Source: Ovis canadensis (lineage: Eukaryota > Chordata > Mammalia > Artiodactyla > Bovidae). Taken from it: 64,000 nucleotides of DNA. The translations under genes and the position numbers were made by a program. The DNA is taken from the NCBI RefSeq assembly GCF_042477335.2, contig NC_091247.1:225890001-225954000 (forward strand), written 5' to 3'. The notes under the pieces are model-generated. The model was not told where the DNA came from. It saw nothing but the letters and a program-made list of their open reading frames with translations, and did no database searches. Shown here piece after piece: positions 23,054 through 34,506 of the stretch. Every line of letters starts with the position of its first letter. The stretch's first letter is position 1.

Positions 23054-24777
23054 CACATCACCTCCTGCTGAAGCGTCCCTGCTGCCCTCTTCTCTGGTGT
23101 CGTGAGCATCTGCTGACCTCCTGCTTCTGCAGGGGGCCAGATAGCCTGCCATCTCCTGTTTTTCCCTCCGGCTTCCAGCACATAGTAGGGGGCCTGGGAA
23201 AGACTTCCCTGCTGCACGAGCCATCCCCTCGCTGGTTGGCAGTGCGGGATTGCGTGGTGTTTCTATTAGTCTCCATGAACAAGTGCCACTGTTATTAAAT
23301 TTTCCCAAAGCAGAATGTCTGCTGTGTTTGCCAGACTGGTTGCTCTTTTAGGAGTGGGTCTACCCTGCCCATCCCTCACTCCTTATTCTCCATCTTTCAG
23401 AGCCCATTCGCTGGGCACCTACTGAGCTCCAGGCTTGTGGGACGCAGTGCTGGGGGCCGAGGCAGGCTGATTCCCCAGCAGGCATAGCCGGGACCAGGGT
23501 AGGTGCGGGTCAAGTTCAGAGCTCAGTGCCTGGGACAGGGTTGGGCAGGTGATGGCAGGCCCCTTAAAGGGTGGGGAGCTTGTGCTTTGACCGGAAGGAA
23601 GTGGTAAGTGTTGGGCATGCAGTCGGTACTCCATAAATGTACACTGAGGGAAGGTAAGAGGTGCTGTCTGGGAGCTGAGTGGAGGGCGGGTAGGATCAGA
23701 GGACGGGAGGAAGCTGAACTTAGAGGATGAGTGTCACCAGAATGTCCCTGCTGTCGCCCCAAGACCAAAAATTCTCCACCAATTCCCAACCACACGTCCC
23801 CCACGTTCTGCGAGGTCATGAACCAATTGAGCCTTTGTCCTTGGCTGGTAACGGGTGGAGTCTGTTGGGCTACTGAGCCCAAGTTCTGTCTCCCAGGCAG
23901 GTACACTGGACTCCTGGAGACACTGTGCTCGGGAAGCCTCCATCCCTGCGGGGAGGAAGATGTGCCTGGCGGAGTTTGGGATGCTCCTTCACACTGCAGA
24001 GTCGGGCAGCTGGGCTGTGGGAGCCGGGAGGCTCTGTGTGCTAAGCGGAGTTGAGGTTAGACCTCATTCTCTACCTGCTTGTTCATTCACTCACTCACTC
24101 GACACTGGCCTTGTCCCTGGTGCTGGGACACGGAACCTCTCGCTCAGAAGCCTTCAGGGGCACCCACAACTTGCTGGGCACGGCATTCAAGGCCAGCCTA
24201 TGGAATGCCCCAGGGGTCCGCGTCTCCTTGCTCTCCCCGCCCTGCTCGTCCTGGCCCCTGCTGTCCGTGCCCTCAGGAATGCCCATCAGGCTCCTGTCCC
24301 CTGTCCACACTCTGCCCTTTCTCCCAGGCCCAGTTCCAGGCCCTCTTCCAGGAGGGCTGGCACTATCCCGCAGGCTGGGCCTCTCTCCTTACCAGCCGAC
24401 ATTGGGTCCGGAGTGGTCTCTGGGTGTGTCCCCCCTTCGGCCTTTCATGGAGACCCCCTGCGTCCTTGGTCCCCAACACAGGCCTGGGAGACACACAGTT
24501 CCCAGGACAACACAGACACCCAGTGGGCGCTCTAGCCACCTGAGCTGTGGCGCTGAAAGTGGAAAGATCAAACGTTCTCCTCGACAGCAGGCCTGTGCTT
24601 TACCCTGGGGTCTCTTTCCTAAATTTCCAGGGGACACTTCCACTCCTCTCCGCCTGGCCTGGAGGGCCTGCCTTGGGGCTCCAACCCTCAGAGGGCCAGG
24701 TCTATTCAAGCTGGGCATCTGCAAAGGTCAGCATGGCCTCGGGGGCCTGAGAAACACCATGGGGAGGGTGTCATCAG

Positions 24778-25018
24778 GTCATCAGGTCGGGATCTGAGGA
24801 CCTGGCCCCTGGTTTGAAGACGGCTCTGACTCACTGGGGAGAGAGGGGAGCAGCACCTGGCGGGCCCACCCTGGGGAGATGGACTGGCCCCTTATGACCT
24901 CTCACCCCTGCCATGGGTGGAGACTGGTGGCCACAGGGCACAGGTCAGGCTGGGGCCTCCCAGATGGAGAGGTGAGGAGGAGAGGCCCATCTAAGGCACC
25001 TCAACAGAGGTTTGTGGG
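24778..25018 (+). repeat. Inverted repeat, left arm (241 bp)
   Basis: Every base from 24778 to 25018 matches the reverse complement of 25946-26186 except one (G at 24791 against T at 26173). There are no indels. The sequence is not a known ruminant repeat that I recognise. Just outside it, ATCAGGTC is present twice in a row (24773-24780 and 24781-24788), a possible scar of the joining event. Confidence 0.95.
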
Positions 25019-25299
25019 TCCCTGGGGGGGGACCTGCTTTCCAGGACTGGCCCCGAAGGAGACCGGGTGGCCTGCTGTCTCTGTGCCCACCCACCGCATG
25101 TTTCACCTGTCCCTCCCGCTTGCCCAGCTCATCTTCTGTTTCCAGCCCAGACTCTCTGCCCCAGAGATACTACGCAATGAGGTCCACAGACAAGGAAACA
25201 GGAGAGGGGTGACCAGTCCAGGCCCCCCTCAGCCGGCCCCAGCCCAGGCCTCCATCACCTCCCTCTGCAGTCCCAGCCTCTCCCGCTCCTCTCCAGGGC

Positions 25300-25527
25300 T
25301 GCCTGTGCCTGTTGAGTCGTTTCAGCCGTATCCAGCTCTTTGGACCCTATGGACCATAGCCCGCCAGGCTCCTCTGTCCATGGGATTCTCCAGGCAAGAA
25401 TACTGGAGTGGGTTGCCGTTTCCTCCTCCAGGGGATCTTCCCGACCCAGGGATCAAACCCGAGTCTCTTATGTCTCCTGCTTTGGCAGGCGGGTTCTTTA
25501 CCTCTAGCACAGCCTGGGAAGCCCAGG
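25300..25527 (-). mobile_element. Bov-tA SINE in the loop of the inverted repeat
   Basis: Reverse copy: GAGTCGTTTCAGCCGTATCC, CAAGAATACTGGAGTGGGTT, TTTGGCAGGCGGGTTCTTTA, GCCTGGGAAGCCC. Confidence 0.9.
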
Positions 25528-25544
25528 CTGGCCTGAGCAAACTC

Positions 25545-25790
25545 TAAGAAGGTAAAGCTGGTCAGGTGCTCCCACTCAAAGACCTTCTATGGCTCCCAGT
25601 GACAAAGCCTATCCCCTTAGGCAGGCATCCAAGCCCTTCAGCTCGGGCTCCATCTCCTCCCCCTCCTGCCCACACTTCCTCGTTCCCCAGCTCTGAGGAA
25701 GCTGTCATCTCAGATTTGCCAAGGCCCTGCCTGGAATGCCTCTTCCATACCTTCTTTCCATGACACCCACTTCTCTGGGGGGTGGCCACC
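25545..25790 (+). mobile_element. L2 LINE fragment in the loop of the inverted repeat
   Basis: Sense L2 phrasing: AAAGACCTTCTATGGCTCCC, AGGCAGGCATCCAAGCCCTT, CCCTGCCTGGAATGCCTCTT. Confidence 0.6.
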
Positions 25791-25945
25791 TCCAGGAAGC
25801 CCCACTGGGTAGCGGCTCCCACTTCCCCTCCCTCACCCACCCTGCCCGTCTGCCTCCCTCCCCAGCAGGGTGTCCTGTCCTTGGGGATTGTGTCTGAAGC
25901 TCTGATGAAGGCAGAATGTCATGTGAGTGTGCCAGGGGAGGGGGG

Positions 25946-26186
25946 CCCACAAACCTCTGTTGAGGTGCCTTAGATGGGCCTCTCCTCCTCACCTCTCCAT
26001 CTGGGAGGCCCCAGCCTGACCTGTGCCCTGTGGCCACCAGTCTCCACCCATGGCAGGGGTGAGAGGTCATAAGGGGCCAGTCCATCTCCCCAGGGTGGGC
26101 CCGCCAGGTGCTGCTCCCCTCTCTCCCCAGTGAGTCAGAGCCGTCTTCAAACCAGGGGCCAGGTCCTCAGATTCCGACCTGATGAC
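25946..26186 (-). repeat. Inverted repeat, right arm (241 bp)
   Basis: This is the reverse complement of 24778-25018 at 240 of 241 positions. It ends about 150 bp before the MPPED1 CpG island. The 927 bp between the arms hold an L2 and a Bov-tA. Confidence 0.95.
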
Positions 26187-26329
26187 TTGCCCGCTCTGGG
26201 TTAGCTTTCCGCTGGCCACCCATTGTACCCCGGGTCGGGGACCTGGGACCCCCAGAGGGAAGAGATGAGGACGCCGGAGGGGGGCCAGGCCTACGTAGGC
26301 TAGGGGCTGGGGGCCCACATCTCTCGGAA

Positions 26330-27330
26330 AAGGGGGCGGAGGAGGACTCGCAGACGCCCGGCAGGAGGGGTTCCGGGCGAGGTACCCTCGCGGTCCTGGG
26401 AGAGGGTCCGGGCCGGGGGCGGGGGGCCGCGGCGCCCCGGAAGGAGCCGCGCACGCCCCAGCACGCGGTACCCGCCGCGGCGGCCTCGGATCCGGAGGTG
26501 AGCGCGCCCCCGCCCTGCTCCCCGCCCACCCCGCGCGCTGCGGGGCCAGGGGGCCGGGGGGCGGGCCGGAGAGGGGCGCGGGGCGAGGCGGGGCCGCGCC
26601 GGCCCTTTTCCGCAGCGCGGGCCCCCGCCTCCTCGCCGCGCCCGGGCCCGCTCTTCCCCCTGGGGCGGCGGGATGCGGCGCCGGGCCCGGGCGGGGGCCG
26701 CGGGCCGAGGCCTGGCCGGCTCGGCGGGGGCCCCGGCGGGCGGGCGCGCGGGGCCGGGGACCGAGGGCGCGATCGCGCCCCTCCCGGCGCCGGGGCGGGG
26801 GGAGGCGGGGAGGAAGAGGGGGAGGGCGGCGGCGGGCGGGGGAGCCGGGCAGGCTCGGAGGCGCGCGGCGGGCAGGCGGGCGGGCGGGCGGGCGAGGGAG
26901 CGGGCGGCGGGGAGCCCCCCGCCCCCCGAAGGAGGAGTCTGGCTCCCACTTGCTGCCTCGGACGCGCGGCTAGGCGGCCGCCGCCGGAGGAGCCCCCGCC
27001 CCTGCGCGCCTCCCTCCCCGGAGCCGGGCCCCTGCCTCCCTCCGTGCGCGCTGCTGCTCGCGGCCGCCGCGGCCGCCGAAGAGGAGCCCGGGGCCAGGTA
27101 GGGCTGGGGGCGGGCGGGGCGCGGGCCGGGGGCGCGCGGGGGGCGCGGGGCGCGGACGCAGGGCCGGGCGCGGGGGCGCGGCCGGGACCCTCTCCGGGCG
27201 CGGGGTGACGCCCGCGGCGCGGCGCAGGGGCGCCCGCAAAGTTACTTCGGCTGCCTTCGCCGGGGGCTGGCGCCCTGGCCGCGCAGCCCGGCTGCCCCGT
27301 GGGCCGAGCGGGTGCCGCGGGGAGGGGCTC
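26330..27330 (+). promoter_or_regulatory. MPPED1: CpG island, probable MPPED1 promoter
   Basis: About 1 kb of extremely GC-rich DNA with dense, undepleted CpG: GCGGCCGC at 27060-27080, many GGGCGGG and CCGCCCC boxes, and an EGR-type GCGGGGGCG at 27170-27178. It is the only such island in the window and contains no recent SINE. It lies 13.4 kb before the first coding exon of MPPED1 on the same strand and contains a good splice donor (27097/27098), so it is the natural promoter. There is no TATA box, as expected for an island promoter. The start site cannot be fixed from sequence, and another island could serve some transcripts. Confidence 0.75.
26940..27097 (+). other. MPPED1: Probable non-coding exon 1 of MPPED1
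   Basis: The segment ends CCCGGGGCCAG followed by GTAGGG, a good 5' splice site, inside the CpG island. The start given is only a guess, because the transcription start is not visible. It is treated as 5' untranslated because exon 2 holds its own start codon that gives the full family N-terminus. Other GT sites in the island could be used instead. Confidence 0.4.
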
Positions 27331-27596
27331 GGCCGGAGCGCTGGACTTCGACTGGGGCCGAGGGGTCAGCGAAACTTTTCCCTGGCTCGCCGGTAGCTGC
27401 TGGCTGCTGGCGGAGTTGCTGGTGGAAGAAGCGCATTGGTGGGGTGCAAGTGATAAGGATGGTCATAACAATAGCAGCCCCTCGACGCTGAGAGCCTACT
27501 GTGCGCAGCGAAGCCCCTGCTGGTACTTGGGGGGCGCAGGAGGCGGGGACTGATGCTGACCCAGCGGCCACTTTGGCTCGGCGTTGCTGGAAACTT

Positions 27597-27660
27597 CATC
27601 CATCCATCCACCCACCCAGCCATCCACCCATCCATCCACTCATCCACTCACTCATTCCGC
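27597..27660 (+). repeat. (CATC)n-type simple repeat
   Basis: Interrupted CATC/CACC/CACT tetranucleotide array (CATCCATCCATCCACCCACC onward) just beyond the CpG island. Confidence 0.9.
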
Positions 27661-28119
27661 ACATGTTTATTACTGTCTGCTCTGTGCCGGTCGCAAGGGA
27701 TTCCGTGGCTACCCAGGCAGGTTCCAGCCCTCGCAGGCAATATTTCAGGGGCTGCTCAGGCTAAGCAGCAGTTCTGCCTCTTGTGTGTTTCTTCTGGTAC
27801 TTGTTACAAGAAGGTGAATTCTCACGCCAGTCCCCCTTGACCCGGTGGAAACAGAAGAGGGTCGGGCTGAGAGCTGATGTGTCCAGGAGTCTGTTGTGTC
27901 CAGGCTTTGGGTCCTAGACACCCCCCTTTCCTCCATCGCATCCCCACTGGGGCTGGGAGCCTGGGCTGGAATCAGGAGGCCCCACTCTGAAACTGGCCCC
28001 CAAGGCCACTTAGCTGTCCTCTCTGGGAAGTCTTTGCCCGGGTGCTGGGGGCTGAGCTTCTCCCATCCCTTGGGGGCTTGGTTGCCTCTCCCTCCCCGAT
28101 TCTAAGACCCCTATTGAAT

Positions 28120-28850
28120 GGCCCAGAGGAGAGCTTGTTAAGTGGCCAACAATTATGAAATTAAACCCCGGGAACAAAAGTGGGTTGGTTGGTGAATGGT
28201 GAGCTGGCTCCGCAGGACTTGAATGGTGGTGGGAGACTTGTTAGCAGGGCTCAGCCAGGCTGGGGGCTGGGGGTTTGACACTACCATCGTCCATACCCTG
28301 GCTGGTATTTGCAACAACAGAAAAATGCACCAACTACACAAATAATTTGTCACATTGCCTAAAATGCTTGGGGGATGTCGGAGAGGCCACCGGCTGACTG
28401 CCACATTCAAGTTGGAAGCCGGGCTTCCACCCATGGGAACTAATGTACTGGGAGGCTGTTCGGGGAGGGGCTGGTGGATTTGGCTGGGCTGAGGCAGGCC
28501 TCCGGTGGTGGGCAGTACGCTGGGGCTGTTGAGCCAGCTGGTGGGGATCGGGAGGCATTCTGGAGCCGGGCACAGTGTCCGTGGGGACCATGGTGTGAGA
28601 GTCGTGCATAATAAACTGTGCTTCATGATGCCCGGCTCCTTGCAGATTGGCTTTCCGAGTGGCAGCCCCACAACACTTGTAAAACCTTTTTCCTTAAGAT
28701 GGGTTTCTGCGAAATGGTTACATCTATTTGAGTGCTCACTCCGTGGAGGTCCATTAATTGGCTGATGGCTAGTCAAAAGGCGATAATCCAGTCACAGTGG
28801 TTTAATCGTGTCTTTGGAAGTGGTTCAACGTGGGGCTGCCTTCCTATTTA
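28120..28850. promoter_or_regulatory. Candidate conserved intronic element
   Basis: Unique sequence free of young repeats with AT-rich motif clusters: CAACAATTATGAAATTAAAC near 28149, AAATAATTTGTCACATTG near 28338 and a CCATTAATTGG-like site near 28751 (TCCATTAATTGGCTGATGG). A 207-codon minus-strand open frame (28153-28776) crosses it but has no recognisable domain. Confidence 0.3.
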
Positions 28851-29339
28851 TTTCTCAGCCCTAGGAATATCCGAAGACCTGGATTGAAGTAGATCCCTAT
28901 GATGTTGATGTGGGTAGGCTCAGATTTTGTCACCTACCCAAGGGATGTCATATCTCGGATACAGTTGCCATATGAACACTTAAAATCATCCACATACACC
29001 CTAACCCTGTAGGCTGTGTTTATGGACAAAGGGGTCTAAGTAGAGGTAAGAGACTAGGGCTTTAGGGTCATACTGTTAAGACCCTAACTGTGTCAGGATT
29101 GCACTGACACTCAAAGTAACCATTCAAGAAAAGTCTGCTTTTTAAAAATTTCCCAGTCCACCGGTGAGACTATTAAATCTTCATCCGATGAAAGCAATTT
29201 AAATTCATTTGTTTTCCCTTGAACTTGCTACATTCCGTTGCAGGCTCTCACCTGCAAGGACACGTCTCTCTCAGGACACATCTCACACAGGACACATCTC
29301 TCTGCACTTGTTTGAAGAATTAGGATGGTAGCAGGATTT

Positions 29340-29700
29340 CACCGAAGAGTAGCGCTCTAGGAGAAAAACCAACATTCTGGGTGCAGGTTCCGGACTAGTG
29401 GAGAAAAGAAAACCCTCCCCACAGTGCAGTCATCTTTTAATTTATCAAAATGATTTCGTTTTTCCAATTTCAGGCCCGTGAACCAATCACAAATAGCAGG
29501 GCAGAGGAAATTAATCGGCCAGGCAACGACTTTTAACAAGTAAATATTATGCACAGAAAAACACGCAATTAGTGGAGGTTAGTTAATGCCTTTCAAGTTT
29601 CCGCGGCGAGCTGCTGTTCGGGTGGAATTTCTGCGTTATTGCTGAATTGTCTGTCAAAAATCTTCAGTGTGACAACGCGACATGTCGCTTCCATCGCCCC
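29340..29700. promoter_or_regulatory. Candidate conserved intronic element
   Basis: AT-rich unique block with GAACCAATCACAAATAG (CCAAT-like) near 29480, GAAATTAATCGGCC near 29507, GCAATTAGTGG near 29566 and GTTAGTTAATGCC near 29578. No repeat family is recognised. Confidence 0.3.
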
Positions 29701-31059
29701 TCCCTCTCCAGGAACAGAGAAGGGGCCTTTTCTAGCATCCCCCCTTTTCCATTCTTCTCTCTGAGATCTCTCCATTCAGCAGTTGTTGTCTACCTTTGTC
29801 TGCCTGCACCTCTGGAGTGAGGGGTCCTGGGGAGAGGGATACCCCAGGTGTAGGAGCCCGGGAATGGACTCTCAGGCTTGATCTGTGCCTGCTGATCACA
29901 GTGGAATCTCGGATGAGAGACAGGCTGTCCTGGGGTCTTCCTTCCAGCCAGACGTCTTACCCTCTAGGATCAGTTGTGCCAAACACTTGGTGGGCAGGGA
30001 AGAGACGGGGGTGAAGGGAATGTGTCCCATAGTGAGAACCGCCAAGCCTGTGCTAGGTCACCCTGAAGGCAGTTCTTCCCTGCGACCATGTTTCCTGGGG
30101 TGTCGATGTCCCCCAGGTGGAATGAGACCACCAGCTAGCAAGCATCCTCTCCAGACTGCCCCTGACGTTGTGTGACTTGGAGCTGAAGAAGTGACAAAAT
30201 TGTAAAAAAACAAAAGCAACCCGTGTTGGAGAGAAGGTATATATAATTTCTTGATTAATTTCATTTGCTGTGGTTTTCCCTGGTGACCTGGTTATTCTGC
30301 TGCCAAAACAGAGACTTTATTTTGACCCCCACCCCCAAATGAGATAAGACTCCAATACGCTTTATTTCCATTTAAAGTATCTGTGACTGATAAGAGCAGG
30401 CCAGTCTCATGAAAGACAGTCTTAGCAAATGGGGATTATATATTTTAATTTTGAACTCAGGTGGTGGCTCGAGATGTCCTTTGGTCTTTCCATACCATTC
30501 TGTGAATTACCATTTGGGGTTTCTTCTTGGATGTGAACTTGGCCAGCTTGACGTCAGACCTTGGTTGTACATCAGAGGCAGATGCAGCTGCCGAAACAAA
30601 AAGTCACCCCTCTGGTTGACAGCGATATGCGTTGAGTGCAGAACCAAGAATTGACCAGAGCCCTCTCTGCACCGCCCCAACCCCAAATCCTGAAAGTTTG
30701 CTTGGATCGCACGACTTCACATTTCCATCCCCTCCTTCCAAGGATGTGAGGCTCAGCACGCATGGAAAGACTTTTGGCATCGCCCGTGCTAATTTCATCA
30801 CTTTCGGGAGAACATGATGCCTGATTCACGTTTCCCCTTCATTTCATTCTTCTGCATTTCCCGACAGTACCGCAGCCTGCAAGGCTGCAAAATATATTGC
30901 ACTGGCTACCTGAGAAGTGTGAGCTCTTCCCCGCACCCTGCCTCTCCCCCTTCCCAACGAAGCGCTTTGGGATTGCGGCTCGTGGAAAAGGCAGCCGGTC
31001 CCTCCCCCACCCTAGGCTCCCTGCACAAAGGGGCGTATGTGTGGTGGGGGTGGGGGACA

Positions 31060-32560
31060 CATAGAGAAGGAGTTTTGCTTTTGTTAAGTTTGTCATTCAG
31101 ACACATTCGTTAATTGATCATACTTTTGGAGGTTTCATCCTTAATTGCAGATTCCTGCATGATCACAAAAAAATAAAGCACTTAAACTGATCATAAAAAT
31201 GGCAAAACCCCAATCTCTGACTTAAGTGTAGAATTACCATAGTGCCGATTTGATTATGCTTCAGTGACATCTGTTTAATAGATTTCCACGAGAACTGTAA
31301 ATCCACGTTTACTTTCTTTGCAAATCGTATGTGAACGCCAACACCCAGGACCGCCCTGCTGCCTCCCCTCCCCGCCACCGTGTGTGTCCCGCACCCCCAG
31401 GAATATGGAGTGTGACTTGATGGATACGTGGGAAGGGGACGCAGAATCCTGGTTTTTTCACGCGTACCTCTTATTTCCTTTTGTGTGTGGGTATGTCTGT
31501 GTGCACGTTTGAAACGAATCTGAGCAGCATCCCGCCTCAACCCCACAGACTCGCGAATCTCCAAATGCTTTATTTCGAAAACTAGGACATAGCACTTTGC
31601 AGAAGAAAAATCAGTCCATTCACTGTTATTTATGTGATTGCTGATCGGCTAGATGGATATAGAAAGCACTAAGAATTATAATAATTTATGGAGTGGAGCA
31701 GTGGTTTACAAACATTATTTCTCAACCCGAGCTTTGAGGGTTTCTTTGCTTCTCGGGCCTCGTTGGGTGCTATGGGAATGGAGGATATTCCGAATTTGAA
31801 GACCAGCCAGGTGAACTGACTGTCTTCCTGTCTAAGGTTCAAGGAATAAGTGAGCAGCTATTTGTGGCAGACAGGACATGATCCAGTAAGTAGCTCTCTT
31901 CATCATTCTGAAATAAAAGTACATAATTGGAAAATGAAGTGGCAGCGGCTGCTGGGGTGGGGGGCGGCGAGGAATTAGAAAGTGTAATTTAAAATCATGT
32001 AGTCATAATTCAAAACAGGCCCAGCTAAAAGGTTTGAAAGTGGTAAATGCTTTAAAGTCGCCTGTGGTTGATCCTTTTTCAAGGAATATGGTCTAATTTT
32101 CATAGTATTTGTGGATTCCTTCATCGACTTAGCTCATCAACTTATTCAACGTGGCTGCTAATATCAGCTGCAGGCCAGCATTCCCCAACCCCCTTGGAAT
32201 CCACAGTTGATGAAGAAGGAGCAGGTCAAATATAAGAGCTTTATTTTCGGGATATCAGGGGATTAGGTCTGAATTTTTTTTTCCAACTGGGCTGTCTGTT
32301 CCTTTTCTTTTCCTTCGAGTTCTTGCGGTGCTTTTGTTTTTACCTTTTCTGATATTTTCAACTACTGACTAATCGACTGCATATTTGCTGGCACGAACAA
32401 AACAAGGGGGGAAATCAGTTTAAAAGTGATTTTTTTGAGCTCGCGTGGAAGCATGGCCTGTAAGAGACTCATTCCCAAACCCCCACTTTGGTATTAATAC
32501 TCTTCTGTTAGATTCGATTTCCCCTGCATTTTGCTTGGGGTGGGAGCCACGACTTAGGAG
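31060..32560. promoter_or_regulatory. Candidate conserved intronic block
   Basis: About 1.5 kb without identifiable repeats, unlike its flanks. It is rich in AT-type sites: CGTTAATTGATCATAC near 31108, AGTACATAATTGGAAAATGA near 31918, and the twin GTAATTTAAAATCATGTAG / TCATAATTCAAAAC near 31985-32015. Function is inferred only from the lack of repeats and the motif content. Confidence 0.25.
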
Positions 32561-32971
32561 GTGGTAGCGTGGATTTTCTGTGACATTTTACCACCTTGCT
32601 ACTAAGCTCTCAACTGAAGCGTCAGTGCCTTTGGCTGAGCTGCCTTTCTCTCAGCAGCGCTCTGGGTGAGCGGCCGGATCCAATCGTCTGCTTACTGGGC
32701 TGCCCCCTTGGCTGGGTGGGGGCTGCCAGCTACCCCCCAACTCAAGGTCCAGGGAAGAGAGGCGTGGGAGCGAAGACGGTGGGATCCTGCAGAAGTTTTC
32801 CAGGTGTTGGGCTTTGTCGGAACGCTGCTGCAGTGCAGTCTCTCTGGGCAGGTGTTTCTCAGGGGCGTCTCCTGTTTAATGGGTTGTCTCTCCTGTGCGG
32901 TCATTGATTGTCCTCTGAATTTGGGATTCAGGACAATATAACATTGCCCTGACCTCACAGTTACGGCTTTC

Positions 32972-33176
32972 TTGTTCTTCAATCGCCAAGTCGTGTCCAA
33001 CTCCTTGAGACCCCACGGACTGTAGCCCTCCAGGCTCCTCTGTTCATGGGATTTCCCAGGCAAGAATACTGGAGTGAGTTGTCATTTATTTCCTCCTCCA
33101 GGGGATCCTCCTGGACCAAGGATCGAACCCGCGTCTCCTGCATTGGCAGGCCGGTTCTGTACCTCTGAGCCACTCC
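32972..33176 (-). mobile_element. Bov-tA SINE
   Basis: Reverse copy: CGCCAAGTCGTGTCCAACTC, GCAAGAATACTGGAGTGAG, GGACCAAGGATCGAACCCGC, CTGCATTGGCAGGCCGGTTC. Confidence 0.85.
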
Positions 33177-34506
33177 AAACATGCTAATGCTGGAGAGAGA
33201 CAGATGTTGGTCCCCTTAACAGCCTCAGGTTGGCTTTGATTATAGTGACCTTTACCCTTCGTGACATTTTCAGCTGTTGAAATAGGGACACTTTTGAGAG
33301 CCGGAGAGGATGCTGGTCATAATGACTGACGGGACAGCAGATGTGAGCTGAGACTGTCCCGGGCCCGTCCTGGCCCTGAGGAGCCTGTGGAAGTGCTGCT
33401 CAAGCCTAGTGGAGAAAGGAAGCTGTCTCGGGGCTGCCGATTGGCGGCCCTGGCAGTGCAGTGGCGCGTAGATTCCCTCTCAGGCCCGCTGGGCAGATTT
33501 GGGCTGCTGGGAGCACTCAGGCCTCTCCTTTGCAGAAAATCCACCTGCTGTTAAGATGCTCTGTTTTTGGGCCTTTGGCACATGCTGGTAGGTGTAGGTA
33601 GGGGCCTTCTCGGGGCTCCCGAGCCTCTTCCCCTCTAGGATCTGAGTTGCCCCGTTGATCTGTCCAGCTCCTCCTGCTGGGTCCCAAGCCCTTCAAGGGT
33701 CAGTTTCCCATCTGAGTCATTTGGGTCCCGGAATAGGATCTTCCCTCTGAGTTAGGGCAGCATGTGTTTCAGAGTTGGCTGGAGTCCTGTGGTGCCCAGG
33801 ACACGAGAGTGGTGAAGTCTGCCTAGAAAACTCGTCACGGGGCAGGTGGTACTGGGCGTGTCCAATTGCATCACCCAGGGAAGGACTGACCTCTGGCCCG
33901 CCCTGCCCCAGGGTGGGCGGGCGGGGGCCTGGAGCCCCCTGAGTATCTGAAAATCTCTGCTTGATGCTGGGAAACTCGTTGCGGAGCTCCTGGGCTTCGC
34001 TGGAACTTTCTGACCCGAGGGGAAGAGGTGCTTGGGGGGCACCTGCTGTGTGCCAGCTCTCTGCCAGGTGCTTCTGCAGGCGCCATGCCCTGCACTCCTG
34101 CCAGTGGCTCTGGGAGGGAGATTCTGGCATCCACGTGTTTGCAGGTGAAAAACCCGGGATCTGAGGAGGTGAGAGGTGCTCTGGAGTCTGGACCTGAGGC
34201 CCGAGGGCTGCGGTTTCTCTCACTGGTTCATTTGCTCGGGTATTGTTTTATCCTTTGGCTTCTCACCTCAGACTCAGAACGTTCATCTGGGAGCTTTGGT
34301 GAGAGAAAGCCCGGGAAGGCTGGGGGCTGGAGCGGGCGACATCTCCCCGAGGCCCTGAGCCAGGGGACAGGTGTGGTGCCCGGGGTGGGGGTGAGGGTCG
34401 TGCTTGGAGCCTTCCAGGCAGAGGGAAGAGCAGGAGCGAAGGCTCCGAGGTGGGGACTTGCTGTGTGCAAACCTGGAGTGGAGACTGTGGCCCGAGTGGT
34501 GAGGCT

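Larger units (their letters stand above)
1..26329. other. Intergenic region upstream of MPPED1
   Basis: No exon with convincing splice sites and protein similarity is visible here on either strand. The stretch holds the repeats listed separately, diverged MIR/L2 remnants, and GC-rich unique DNA. Gaps of more than 300 bases in which I see nothing more specific are about 1790-2285, 2510-3075, 3200-4485, 5675-6430, 8850-9140, 9315-10370, 11430-12310, 13680-14810, 15860-17205, 17311-20750, 22450-24775 and part of 25790-25945. From known human gene order, the next gene upstream is expected to be SCUBE1 on the opposite strand, but nothing of it is recognisable here. Confidence 0.6.

Noticed and set aside
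26167..26949. 260-codon minus-strand open frame over the CpG island
   Set aside because: Extreme GC content removes stop codons; the product is proline/arginine/alanine-rich without any domain, and opposite-strand frames of similar length overlap it.
26498..27208. 236-codon plus-strand open frame in the CpG island
   Set aside because: Same cause: GC-rich low-complexity Gly/Ala/Arg sequence, crossed by the inferred splice donor at 27098.
28153..28776. 207-codon minus-strand open frame
   Set aside because: No recognisable domain, no CpG promoter or splice context, and proline-rich composition. The underlying DNA looks like a non-coding regulatory block.
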